Assembly: GCA_019359175.1 (NCBI GenBank)
Contig: JAHHHU010000005.1
Location: 124,001-188,000 of the forward strand
DNA length: 64,000 nucleotides
Source of the DNA: Phormidium tanganyikae FI6-MK23
GTDB lineage: Bacteria > Cyanobacteriota > Cyanobacteriia > Leptolyngbyales > Leptolyngbyaceae
Direction: 5' to 3'
Shown here: positions 43,543 through 52,666 of the stretch, piece by piece
Layout: every line of letters begins with the position of its first letter
How positions within the stretch are numbered: the first letter of the stretch is position 1
Notes under the pieces: generated by a model
Databases searched by the model: none
What the model was told of the DNA's origin: nothing
What the model saw: the letters and a program-made list of their open reading frames with translations, nothing else
Made by a program: the position numbers and the translations under genes

Positions 43543-46500
43543 TTATCGACGGGTGCTGACTCGATCGAGGCAAGCGGGAACGCCTTGATAAGAATCGAGA
43601 GATTCAACGCGATCGCGCACTGCACACAGAAGGGGCGTTTGATCGATCGGCGAAACTTGAGGCTCTGAAGGAACCGTGCCGAAAAGGTCTTGATTGAATC
43701 GAACTTCATCCGCTAAGGCAAAGCTTGAAACATTAGATAAATTGAATTGTGCTGGCATCACATTCAAGATGCTTCCCGTTCCGGTAAAACTACCTTGAAC
43801 ATCGTTTGCTGTCACGCGAACTTGTGCAACTCCATTTGCGTTTGTGTTCACCGTAATATTGGAGGTTCCATTTTCAAATCTCCCGCTCGCTCCCTGGGCG
43901 GGTAAGCTAAACGTCACGCTGCTATTTGAAATCGGATTCCCAAACTGATCGAGAATCGTCACTTGCAGAGGACGAAGAAAGGTTCGATTGACTGGAATCC
44001 GTTGAGCGGTGTTTTCTGCGATCGCTTGTGCCGGAACATCCGCTAAGTTCGATAGATTAAAGGCTGTGCTGGCTCCTTCAACGGATGCTGTCGTGTTGAA
44101 TAGTCCTGCGATCGTATTCGCATTGATATCAATCTGCGCGATACCAGAAGCATCTGTAATTGCATTCAGATTCGATAAGCGACCACTTGCACCGTTTATC
44201 GGCGCGCCAAACTGTACCGTTGCATTCGGAATCACGTTACCGAATTGATCACGCACCAAAGCCTGAAGTGACTGATTAAAGATAGTATTGACGATCGTGC
44301 TTTGTCCATTTCCGCCGACTGGAACAATCGAGGCAGGACGATCCGGAGTGTTCGTCAAATTGAAGTTTGCTGGAGTATTCACACCGCTTACACTTCCGCT
44401 GCTGATGTATTGTCCTGCGATCGTATTCGCTGCAACATTCAGACTTGCAATTCCATCTTCGTTTGCATTGACTGAGACTGTGCCAGGAATCTGAGTCGTT
44501 GCGCCAGAGGTCGGTGCTGTGAAGTTTACCACTGCATTCGGAATCGCATTGCCGAACTGATCGCGCACCTGAACTTGGATTGAATTCGCAAAAGCCGTAT
44601 TGACAGTTGTGGATTGATTCGCACCCTCGATCGCATTCACGCTAAACGGCACGTCTGGATTGTTCGTTAAAAAGAAGCTTGCAGGTATTTCAGATAAGCT
44701 ATTTGCTGCACTCACTTGAGCTTGAGCGATGAACTGTCCCGCGATCGTATTTGCCCGAATCGGGATCGAAACGCTTCCCATTGCATCTGTCGTTAACGTC
44801 GAACTTCCCGTAAAGATTCCACTAGCCTCGCTTCCCGGCACTTGAAACACAACATTCACACCGGGAATCACATTGTTATAGATGTCGTAAACCGTTGCTT
44901 GAAGATTGGAACCAAACGCAGTATTGACGATCGTATTTTGACCGCTTCCGCCTCTTGCACCAATGAAGTAAGGGGCTGCGGGGTTAACGGTAATTCCAGT
45001 CTGACTGCCGCTCACAGATAAGTTGGAATCCGTTGCGGTGAGTGACTGAGTTCCGGCAGTCCGGAAGATGCCATTGAACGATCGCGTTCCATTCGTGAGG
45101 GTGGCTGCACTGGGAAGCGTTGAGTTTGCATCGCTGCTGCTAAAACCGACGGTTCCAGTGTAGTTCGTTGCAAGATTGTTGAATTGATCAAAGGCTGTGA
45201 TGTTAAAGCTGCCTGCGTTGCCTGCGGTTGTGGTTGAAGGGAAGCCCGCGACATCAAATCGAGTCACGACATCTGGTGTGTTCGTTAGGCTGAAGGTTGC
45301 AGGAGTCACAACTCCAGTAACAGAACCTGTTGTGCTATACGTTCCAGCGATCGTATTTGCTGTGATGTTGACTGTTGCATTGCCGCTGGTGTCTGTGGTT
45401 GTGGTTACAGCCGTGAGTGTTCCGCTTGCTCCTGTACCCGGAACGCTGAAGCTAACCGTTGCGTTTGGTACGGGATTACCGTATTGGTCACGCACTATGG
45501 TTTGCAGTGAATTGGCGAAGTTAGTGTTAACCGTGGCGCTTTGTCCAGAACCACTTGTGGCTGCGATCGAGAATGGTAAATCTGCAAGGTTCGTCAATGT
45601 GAATGTTGCAGGAGTCGCGACACCGCCAACACTCCCAACCGAGTTGTAGCCACCCGAAACAGTGTTCGCTGTGATGCTCACTGAAGCGTTGCCACTAGTA
45701 TCGGTCGTGGCGGTCGTGCTACTAAAAACACTGCTTGCACCTATACCTGGAGCATTAAAGCTAACTGTTGCGTTTGGCACGCGATTGTTATATTGATCGC
45801 GCACAGTAACTTGAAGCGGATTGGCAAAATTCGTGTTCACTGTCGTACTTTGTCCAGAGCCACTAGTTGCTGTAATCGAGAACGGCAGATCAGCGAGGTT
45901 CGTCAACGAGAAGCTTGCAGGAGTCGCAACGCCGCCAACTTGGCTGGAAGTGGTGAAGCCACCTGCTACTGTATTGGCTGTAATGTTAACCGTTGCATTA
46001 CCGCTGGTATCTGTGGTTGTGGTTGCAGTTGTGAGCGTTCCGCTTGCTCCTGTCCCTGGAACGCTGAAGTTCACCGTGGCATTCGGGACTGGGTTGCTGT
46101 ATTGGTCGCGCACAGTTGCAATGAGCGGATTGCTGTACGCATTGGCAACGATCGCGCTTTGTCCAGAACCATTCGTCGCGGTAATCGAGAACGGCAGATC
46201 GGCAAGATTGGTCAGAGAGAAAGTCGCGGGAGTCGCAACACCGCCAACACTCCCTGTGGAGTTGAAGCTACCTGCAACGGTATTCGCTGTAATGTTAATC
46301 GTCGCGTTCCCGCTTGCATTTGTGGTCACAGTTGCAGCAGACGAAGTTCCACTCGCACCTGTACCTGGAACACCAAAGCTCACCGTTGCGTTCGGTACAG
46401 GGTTGCCGTACTGGTCGCGCACCGTGGTTTGTAGCGGGTTGGCAAAGTTGGTGTTGACTGTAATACTTTGTCCAGAGCCACTAGTTGCGGCAATGGAGAA

Positions 46501-49500
46501 GGGAACATCAGCGAGGTTTGTTAGGGAGAAGTTTGCAGGAGTTGCTACGCCACCAACGCTGCCCGTGGTATTGAAATTGCCTGAAACCGTATTCGCTGTA
46601 ATGTTAACTGCTGCATTCCCATTTGTATCCGTGGTCACAGTTGCAGCAGACGGAGTTCCACTCGCACCTGTACCTGGAACACCAAAGCTCACCGTTGCGT
46701 TCGGTACAGGGTTGCCGTACTGGTCGCGCACCGTGGTTTGCAGTGGATTGGCAAAATTCGTGTTGACTGTGGTGCTTTGTCCAGAGCCATTTGTTGCCGT
46801 GATTGTGAAAGGCAGATCGGCGAGGTTCGTTAACGAGAAATTTGCAGGAGTTGCTACGCTACCCACCTGACCGGAAGCAGCAAAGTTACCTGCGATCGTA
46901 TTTGCCGTAATGTTCACTGAAGTACTACCGCTGGCATCGGTTGTGGCGGTAGCAGCCGTGATCGTTCCGCTTGCACCTGTACCTGGAACACTAAAGCTGA
47001 CAGTGGCATTTGGGACAGGGTTGCCATACTGGTCACGCACGATCGCTTGCAGCGAGTTCGCAAAATTGGTGTTAACTGTCGTACTTTGTCCAGAACCGCT
47101 GGTCGCTGTAATCGAGAACGGCACATCCGCAAGGTTCGTCAATGTGAATGTTGCAGGAGTGGCAACACCGCTGACGCTACTCGTTGTATTGAAGTCGCCT
47201 GCGATCGTATTTGCTGTAATGTTTACTGAAGCATTGCCGTTGGTATCAGTCGTGGCAGTTGCACCAGACACAGCTCCGCTTGCTCCAGTGCCCGGAACGC
47301 TGAAGCTGACAGTGGCGTTCGAGACGGGGTTGCCATACTGGTCACGCACGGTTGCAACGAGCGGATTGTTATAGGGATTGGCAACGATCGCGCTTTGTCC
47401 AGAACCACTGGTCGCTGCAATTGAGAAGGGCCCATCAGCTAAGTTAGTTAGTGCAAAAGTTGCAGGAGTCGCAACACCGCTAACGTTGCCTGTCGTGCTG
47501 AAATTGCCTGCGATCGTATTTGCGGCAAGGTTTACTGCCGCAATACCGCTGGCATTCGTTGTCGTGGTTGTCGCCGTGAGTATTCCACTCGCACCACTGC
47601 CCGGAACGCTAAAGCTGACTGTTGCTCCTGGAATCACGTTATCGAACTGATCTCGAACCAAAACTTGCAACGCTTGACTATAGTTCGTATTCACCACTGC
47701 GCTTTGTGGCGTTCCGCCTGTAGCAACGATCGAAAAAGGATTATCAGGATTATTCGTTAAGCTAAAATTCGCTGTTCCTGTGGCTCCCAATGAAGTTGCG
47801 CTAACAGTGTAGCTTCCGGCTGTAGTTGTCGCAGTTGGTGTAATGCTGGCATTTCCTAAAGCATTAATGGTTGCCGTTTGCGTTCCTGGTGTAATCGATG
47901 CGCCTGTGCTGGGAGACGTATAAGTAACAATTCCACCTGCAACAGGTTCGATCGCATTGTTCGCTGTGACCGTCGCGGTTAGCGGAGTCGCGAAGGCTGT
48001 ATTCACCGTGGTGCTTTGTGGCGTTCCGCCTGTTGCCGAGATCGTAAAGCCTTGAGATTCAAATGCACCAATATCAGTCGCGCCGACTCTTGCCTGACCG
48101 CGTTGATCTTGGGCAGGTGAGCCGGTTGATGTACCCGCATTGATCGCAGAGCTTCCGGGCAGTAGAGCATAAGTCTGAGTCGTACCGCCGGAGTTGCCGA
48201 GAGGAGCGAGTCGCGGATTGAGTGGAGACGCTGCTGTTCCCCGGAGTGTTGCAGCATTAAATGGACTATTGAAGGTATCGCCAATGCCGATTAAATTATT
48301 GCCTTGATCGGTGAAGGAACCTGTAACAAAGGCGAAGACATCAGGCGCGTTATTAGAAGCATCGGCGTTACCCGCAATGATTGTGTTTCGCAGCGTCGTT
48401 CTGCCAAACTGCGTGGGATTCAATGGATTTACAGTGTTGACTATACCGCCGCCGTTAGCTCCTGTGTTTGCACTAACAGTACTATTAGTCAAGGTCAAAC
48501 TCCCATCATTGCGGATTGCGCCGCCGACTTTAGCTGAGTTACCGCTAATGGTGCTGTTGCTGATTGTTGTTGTGGCAGGAATGGTATTGAGAATTGCGCC
48601 GCCGCCACTGGTGGAACTGCTGGCGCTTTGAGCGGTGTTGCTACTGATAGTACTGTTGACGATCGCTAAAGTCTTATCGTTACGAATTCCACCACCATCG
48701 TCACCGCTTGTGTTGTTCCGAACGGTCGAATTACTAATCGTCAATTGATTACTGTTGTAGATTCCACCGCCATCGCTGCCGCTACTACTCGCAACATTGT
48801 TTTGAACAATGCTGTTTTGAATCGTTGTGATGCCGTTGTTGAAAATGCCTGCTCCGTTGGTTGTCGTTGCACCATTGGCGATCGTCACTCCATCCAGCGT
48901 GACATTTCCAGCCGTACCAATATTGAGAACTTGCCTTGCATTGCCACCATCTAAGATTGTTGTTGCGCCAGTCCCACGAATCGCCAATCTGTTATTGAGC
49001 GTGAGCGTTCCACCTGTGTAAGTTCCCGCTCCTAAGTTGATGATGCGATTTCCTGGAACAGTACCAATTGTGCCGATCGCAGTCTGAATCGCACTCGTCG
49101 GAACCGTTGCTTCTGGGTTGACTTGATTTAGATTAAACGTCAAATCTCCAGTTGTGCTGAGATTGAATACCGCGCTACCAAGGCGCAGCAATCGTCTTCC
49201 CGTCAGCGTTAACGAGGCTGTCCCGCCGCCCGTTTGATTCACCGAATTCGTCAGCGTGATATCGCCAACACCGACTCCGGCTCCCGCAGTCGTGAGGGAA
49301 ACATTCGTTCCGCCATCTAGTGAAGCTGCGATCGCACTTGGTGTAATCGTTCCGCCTGTGTTTGCGATGTTGATATCCGTAGGATCAAGCAGCCAAGTAC
49401 CGGGGTCGCCTTTGGTCGTACTTGCATTTACGATCGCATCATTTACATCTAATTTTTGTTTACCAGAGGTTTCAATAAAGCCACCTCGATCGACTCCACG

Positions 49501-50616
49501 AGCGCTAATGTTGCTCTGAACTTTCGTGGTGTCATCTGACCATAAAACGACGGTTCCACCTGCTCCTTGTCGGATCGCATCGGCAGAAATCCTAGTCTGA
49601 GCATCGGAAGTCGTAGAAATTGCTCTCGGCGTTGTGCCTTTTCCTTCTGCTTCTCCACCGACTAGAACCGTTCCGCCTCCCGTTGTGCTTGATGCGTCGA
49701 TGTTGGCATTGATTAAATTAATGCGATCGCCCAAAACCTGAACCTTTCCAGGCGTTTCTCCTGCGACTGAGACTTGACCAGATACGATCGCGCTTCCTGC
49801 CTGTGTTGCAATTGGTGTTGCAGCGATCTTAACGATGCCATTCTCAACGGTGACTCCTGTTGCATTAGACAGATTGCCGCCCGTCAGTAATTCGGGTAAC
49901 GGTTGCGCTTTGATGCTTTCTTGCATCGGTAAATCCAGACTCAAAAGCGTTCCTGCCTGAGTGATTCGGATTAGCTTCTGATCGGGAATTGCCGCGATCG
50001 TAATGTTGCCGCCTGGAGCTTCGATCGTTCCCGTATTCACCACGGTTCCGCCGAGCAATGTCACCGATTGAGCGCTGAGGGTTCCCGCATTGAAGAGGCT
50101 GCCGCCGCTCGTAAACGCGAATTCCGAGGGCTTACCGACCAGTTGAGTATAGTTCGGATTGCCGATCGCATTAAACCAATTGTTCCCAAACCCAATCCCG
50201 CTGGCTGTCGTCGCTGTGAACGCCCCTGAAACATTCAACCGCGCTCCGGCTCCAAAGATTATTCCAGACGGATTCATCAAGTAAAGATTTGCATTGCCAC
50301 CTGTGACTTGAATCAAGCCATTAATCACGGATGGATTGCCACCTGTAACGCGACTGAGAATATTTTGGATGCTGGGATTTGAAAGGAAATTAGCAGTTTG
50401 TCCTGGATTGAGTCCGAACTGATCGAAGCTATGGAATAAATTAATTCCCGATCGCGTCCCGCCTGTGATGTCGAACTGTGTTGGAGTGCGATTGATTTTT
50501 GTTCCAGTTCCATCGATCGCGGGTGTAATTTGAGCTTGAACAACTTTTGTTCCTAAGCAGCTAAACAAGATCAAGAAAGCCAGCACAGATTGAACGGTTT
50601 TTCTAGCGCGTCTCAT
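43543..50616 (-). CDS. Very large secreted adhesin with FHA-type secretion domain and 14 Ig-like modules (TpsA)
   Basis: 2357 residues. Signal peptide 1-29 (SVLAFLILFSCLGTKVVQAQ). About 30-170 is the haemagglutination-activity/TPS domain (GTRSGINLFHSFDQFGLNPG, ANLYLMNPSGIIFGAGARL). About 380-420 is FHA-linker (GGFIETSGKQKLDVNDAIV). About 560-840 is a beta-helix with repeated NSTISGNSAKVGGAIRN-type turns. About 849-2297 contains 14 modules of about 103 residues, the middle eight nearly alike (VNTNFANPLQTTVRDQYGNP, VPNATVSFGVPGTGASG). The tail ends RVSTRR with two Cys. It should pass TpsB to the cell surface for adhesion or aggregation. The start codon lies in a 16-bp inverted repeat. Confidence 0.92.
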   Translation of the reverse strand: MRRARKTVQSVLAFLILFSCLGTKVVQAQITPAIDGTGTKINRTPTQFDITGGTRSGINLFHSFDQFGLNPGQTANFLSNPSIQNILSRVTGGNPSVINGLIQVTGGNANLYLMNPSGIIFGAGARLNVSGAFTATTASGIGFGNNWFNAIGNPNYTQLVGKPSEFAFTSGGSLFNAGTLSAQSVTLLGGTVVNTGTIEAPGGNITIAAIPDQKLIRITQAGTLLSLDLPMQESIKAQPLPELLTGGNLSNATGVTVENGIVKIAATPIATQAGSAIVSGQVSVAGETPGKVQVLGDRINLINANIDASSTTGGGTVLVGGEAEGKGTTPRAISTTSDAQTRISADAIRQGAGGTVVLWSDDTTKVQSNISARGVDRGGFIETSGKQKLDVNDAIVNASTTKGDPGTWLLDPTDINIANTGGTITPSAIAASLDGGTNVSLTTAGAGVGVGDITLTNSVNQTGGGTASLTLTGRRLLRLGSAVFNLSTTGDLTFNLNQVNPEATVPTSAIQTAIGTIGTVPGNRIINLGAGTYTGGTLTLNNRLAIRGTGATTILDGGNARQVLNIGTAGNVTLDGVTIANGATTTNGAGIFNNGITTIQNSIVQNNVASSSGSDGGGIYNSNQLTISNSTVRNNTSGDDGGGIRNDKTLAIVNSTISSNTAQSASSSTSGGGAILNTIPATTTISNSTISGNSAKVGGAIRNDGSLTLTNSTVSANTGANGGGIVNTVNPLNPTQFGRTTLRNTIIAGNADASNNAPDVFAFVTGSFTDQGNNLIGIGDTFNSPFNAATLRGTAASPLNPRLAPLGNSGGTTQTYALLPGSSAINAGTSTGSPAQDQRGQARVGATDIGAFESQGFTISATGGTPQSTTVNTAFATPLTATVTANNAIEPVAGGIVTYTSPSTGASITPGTQTATINALGNASITPTATTTAGSYTVSATSLGATGTANFSLTNNPDNPFSIVATGGTPQSAVVNTNYSQALQVLVRDQFDNVIPGATVSFSVPGSGASGILTATTTTTNASGIAAVNLAANTIAGNFSTTGNVSGVATPATFALTNLADGPFSIAATSGSGQSAIVANPYNNPLVATVRDQYGNPVSNATVSFSVPGTGASGAVSGATATTDTNGNASVNITANTIAGDFNTTSSVSGVATPATFTLTNLADVPFSITATSGSGQSTTVNTNFANSLQAIVRDQYGNPVPNATVSFSVPGTGASGTITAATATTDASGSTSVNITANTIAGNFAASGQVGSVATPANFSLTNLADLPFTITATNGSGQSTTVNTNFANPLQTTVRDQYGNPVPNATVSFGVPGTGASGTPSAATVTTDTNGNAAVNITANTVSGNFNTTGSVGGVATPANFSLTNLADVPFSIAATSGSGQSITVNTNFANPLQTTVRDQYGNPVPNATVSFGVPGTGASGTSSAATVTTNASGNATINITANTVAGSFNSTGSVGGVATPATFSLTNLADLPFSITATNGSGQSAIVANAYSNPLIATVRDQYSNPVPNATVNFSVPGTGASGTLTTATTTTDTSGNATVNITANTVAGGFTTSSQVGGVATPASFSLTNLADLPFSITATSGSGQSTTVNTNFANPLQVTVRDQYNNRVPNATVSFNAPGIGASSVFSSTTATTDTSGNASVSITANTVSGGYNSVGSVGGVATPATFTLTNLADLPFSIAATSGSGQSATVNTNFANSLQTIVRDQYGNPVPNATVSFSVPGTGASGTLTAVTTTTDTSGNATVNITANTIAGTYSTTGSVTGVVTPATFSLTNTPDVVTRFDVAGFPSTTTAGNAGSFNITAFDQFNNLATNYTGTVGFSSSDANSTLPSAATLTNGTRSFNGIFRTAGTQSLTATDSNLSVSGSQTGITVNPAAPYFIGARGGSGQNTIVNTAFGSNLQATVYDIYNNVIPGVNVVFQVPGSEASGIFTGSSTLTTDAMGSVSIPIRANTIAGQFIAQAQVSAANSLSEIPASFFLTNNPDVPFSVNAIEGANQSTTVNTAFANSIQVQVRDQFGNAIPNAVVNFTAPTSGATTQIPGTVSVNANEDGIASLNVAANTIAGQYISSGSVSGVNTPANFNLTNTPDRPASIVPVGGNGQSTIVNTIFNQSLQALVRDQFGNVIPNATVQFGAPINGASGRLSNLNAITDASGIAQIDINANTIAGLFNTTASVEGASTAFNLSNLADVPAQAIAENTAQRIPVNRTFLRPLQVTILDQFGNPISNSSVTFSLPAQGASGRFENGTSNITVNTNANGVAQVRVTANDVQGSFTGTGSILNVMPAQFNLSNVSSFALADEVRFNQDLFGTVPSEPQVSPIDQTPLLCAVRDRVESLDSYQGVPACLDRVSTRR
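43726..48065 (-). repeat. Tandem 309-bp repeats encoding Ig-like modules
   Basis: 14 head-to-tail modules of about 103 codons (309 bp). Modules 2-9 share long near-identical stretches such as SGSGQS...NTNFANPLQ and DQYGNPVPNATVSF; modules 1 and 10-14 are more diverged, and module 10 is of another kind (FDVAGFPSTTTAGNAGSFNI). The pattern indicates recent expansion in the middle. Resembles Big_1-type Ig repeats. Confidence 0.85.
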
Positions 50617-50672
50617 AGTTGGGGCATCACAGGCGAGAATAGTAGACTCTGTTGTTCCCCAACTATGAGACG
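50609..50672. promoter_or_regulatory. 16-bp perfect inverted repeat covering the tpsA start codon
   Basis: CGTCTCATAGTTGGGG at 50609-50624 pairs perfectly with CCCCAACTATGAGACG at 50657-50672 over a 32-nt loop. The left arm contains the tpsA start codon (50614-50616). In the leftward mRNA, the arm upstream would base-pair with the start-codon region, and no clear Shine-Dalgarno lies between. It may be a translation-control hairpin, an operator or an invertible or mobile-element relic. Confidence 0.65.
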
Positions 50673-50708
50673 TGGTTCAGATTGTAGTATTCGACTTAAG
50701 TAGAGACT

Positions 50709-51671
50709 CTAGAGCTTATTTTTTGACGATCGCGTCAACAAATCAAGCTGCTCCACTTCTTCCGGCTCCAGCGCCCAACCGATAGCGCCTGCATTCTGTT
50801 GTACCTGACTCGCCGTTTTCGCTCCCGGAATCGGAATCACATTCCCTTGAGCAATGAGCCAATTCAGTGCAACTTGAGCGGGAGTGCGATCGTACTTCGC
50901 CCCAATTTGAGTTAAGCGATCGATCACAGGCATCAATTTCTCTAATCCCTGCCGACCAAATCGTGGATCAAGCTTACGCGCCCCGGTTACAGAATCCGCA
51001 TTTTCGGGCTTATACTTTCCGGTTAGCAATCCTTGAGCCAATGGACTATAAGCAAGGATCGTAACGCCCAAATCTTTCGCGGTATCTAGAATTCCATTCG
51101 CTTCAATTTCGCGCGTAATCAATGAATACCGCACCTGATTCACGGCTAGCGGAACGCCTTTTGTCGCAAGATATCCTTGTGCTTCTCGCATTTGATCCGC
51201 AGAATAATTGCTCACTCCGATCGAGCCAATTCTGCCTTGTTTGACTTCTTCAGCCAGCGCTTCCATCAGCGTTTTCTTGCTCATGAAAAAGTCAAACGGC
51301 ATATGAACCTGATAGAGTGCAACAGAGTTAACACCTAAACGCTTGAGGCTTTCTGTCACAGCATCATGTACCGCTTGAGCGTTGAATCTCCACGGTAACG
51401 GCATATATTTTGTCGCAATCTGGATCGGCTGATCGGTCTGCCGCATGAACTGACCCAAGAATTGCTCTGACTTGCCTAGACCATAAATTTCAGCGGTATC
51501 AAAGAAAGTTACGCCCGACGAGATCGCATTCTCAAACGCCTGTTTCAAATCCGCTTCGTTATACTCTTTGCCAAAACTCCAGAATAACGAGTCGCCCCAA
51601 GCCCATGTTCCAATACACAACGGCGGAACAGTCAAATTTGTTCTGCCTAAAGAAATCGTTTCACTAGCCAC
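50709..51671 (-). CDS. Aldo/keto reductase
   Basis: 320 residues. TIM-barrel oxidoreductase with the tetrad Asp in FFDTAEIYGLGKSEQFLG, Tyr in the same segment, Lys in IATKYMPLPWRF and His in YQVHMPFDF. The C-terminal ALNWLIAQGNVIPIPGAKTA is the NADP-binding family end. Related to Mgs1/YakC-type cyanobacterial enzymes that reduce aldehydes or ketones with NADPH. It lies behind tpsA's promoter on the same strand but is transcribed separately; it starts near 51671 without clear partner genes. Confidence 0.9.
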   Translation of the reverse strand: MASETISLGRTNLTVPPLCIGTWAWGDSLFWSFGKEYNEADLKQAFENAISSGVTFFDTAEIYGLGKSEQFLGQFMRQTDQPIQIATKYMPLPWRFNAQAVHDAVTESLKRLGVNSVALYQVHMPFDFFMSKKTLMEALAEEVKQGRIGSIGVSNYSADQMREAQGYLATKGVPLAVNQVRYSLITREIEANGILDTAKDLGVTILAYSPLAQGLLTGKYKPENADSVTGARKLDPRFGRQGLEKLMPVIDRLTQIGAKYDRTPAQVALNWLIAQGNVIPIPGAKTASQVQQNAGAIGWALEPEEVEQLDLLTRSSKNKL

Positions 51672-51818
51672 GCGAATTCACCTTGCAACATTTCTTTAAG
51701 TTTAACGAACACTTTATGAGGCGAAGCGATCGCGCTTGATTCTGCCTTCTTCTGTTCGACTGATCAAGCGCGATCGTCTGGGGTGACTTCGTTCTGCTTT
51801 GCTATCTTCTCGCTCAAC

Positions 51819-52181
51819 TCAACGCCCTGCTGTCTCTTTCGATTTACGAGTGGGAAGTTTGCGATCGGATTTGCGCTTGAGTCCAATGGCAACAGCTTCT
51901 TTGCCATCGGAGCCAAATTGTCCTTTGACGGCTTCTTTCATTGCGAGAACTGCGTTATGAAAGTCTTGCTCTGCTTTACGGGCGGCTTCTGCGGCTTCGC
52001 GGGCGATCACTTGCTGTTCGGTTTCGAGTTGTTGTTTTGCCAGCATTGTCCGATAGGCAAGCTGTAAGCCTTCGGGGGTGGCTTCTGTTCGATTGGTGTG
52101 GTAGCCAACAATGGCGTTTAGTCCATTCATGGAGTCTACATCTTGCTGAATGATTTCGCGGGAGAGGCGTTTTGTCGGCAT
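51819..52181 (-). CDS. Hypothetical helical protein, 120 aa
   Basis: Soluble, Ala/Glu/Lys-rich: MPTKRLSREIIQQDVDSMNG, MLAKQQLETEQQVIAREAAE and a basic tail LKRKSDRKLPTRKSK. One long coiled-coil-like helix is likely in the middle. No family recognised. It neighbours the repeat-rich stretch at 52.2-52.6 kb upstream of the NACHT gene. Confidence 0.55.
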   Translation of the reverse strand: MPTKRLSREIIQQDVDSMNGLNAIVGYHTNRTEATPEGLQLAYRTMLAKQQLETEQQVIAREAAEAARKAEQDFHNAVLAMKEAVKGQFGSDGKEAVAIGLKRKSDRKLPTRKSKETAGR

Positions 52182-52268
52182 GGAAGGGTGTCCGTTTCGT
52201 AAAGATCGTTTTTAGTGTTCCCAGGGATTGGTATTGGTTGAGGTTTTTGCTGCGTTTTGGTTCTTTTT

Positions 52269-52301
52269 GCCCCCTAAATCCCCCATTCTGGGGAACTTTG
52301 A
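52269..52301. repeat. Half palindromic repeat element, intergenic copy 4
   Basis: GCCCCCTAAATCCCCC followed by ATTCTGGGGAACTTTGAAT, the left half only of the family seen complete elsewhere. Sits in the 485-bp gap before the NACHT gene. Confidence 0.75.
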
Positions 52302-52368
52302 ATGGGAGCGACTGTATTGAGTGGGAATGAATATTTTGGGTGACGAAGAGATCGAAGTTTTTCAGTAG

Positions 52369-52543
52369 ATTCCGCAGGCGAATCGAATGTGACAGGAAGC
52401 GAATTCGATGAGCGTAAAGGAATTATGTATATTCCGCAGGGGAAATCGAATGCGACTGAGGGAAAATCAAATGCGACGGAGAGCGAATTCGATGGACGCA
52501 AAGGAATTATGTATATTCCGCAGGGGAAATCGAATATGACTGA
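52369..52543. repeat. 84-bp direct tandem repeat, two copies plus partial third
   Basis: Segments 52398-52459 and 52482-52543 are nearly identical (AGCGAATTCGATG...AATTATGTATATTCCGCAGG...) with 84-bp spacing; 52369-52400 is a partial, diverged further copy (ATTCCGCAGGCGAATCGAA). The period is 84 bp, a multiple of 3, so frames stay open on both strands, but no start, ribosome site or homology supports a gene. It fills most of the gap before the NACHT gene. Confidence 0.7.
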
Positions 52544-52666
52544 AGAGATATTCGATTCGCACATCTTTCTTTTGGTTTCGAGCAAAAGAAATGCTCAAGA
52601 ATTCCGATGTTTCAAGGTTTGGATGTGTAGGATAAGGGACAAGTCCTTTCTCCCGTTGCTCGATCG

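Noticed and set aside
43470-43709. Upstream start for the TpsB gene at 43709
   Set aside because: It would overlap the adhesin gene by 167 bp and place 80 unconserved residues before a good signal peptide that starts at 43469.
45821-46870. Long open frame (349 codons) on the + strand across the adhesin gene, with several similar shorter ones nearby
   Set aside because: It is the mirror of the Ig-like repeats. The repeat period (309 bp) keeps the antisense frame open; codon composition and lack of starts or ribosome sites argue against a gene.
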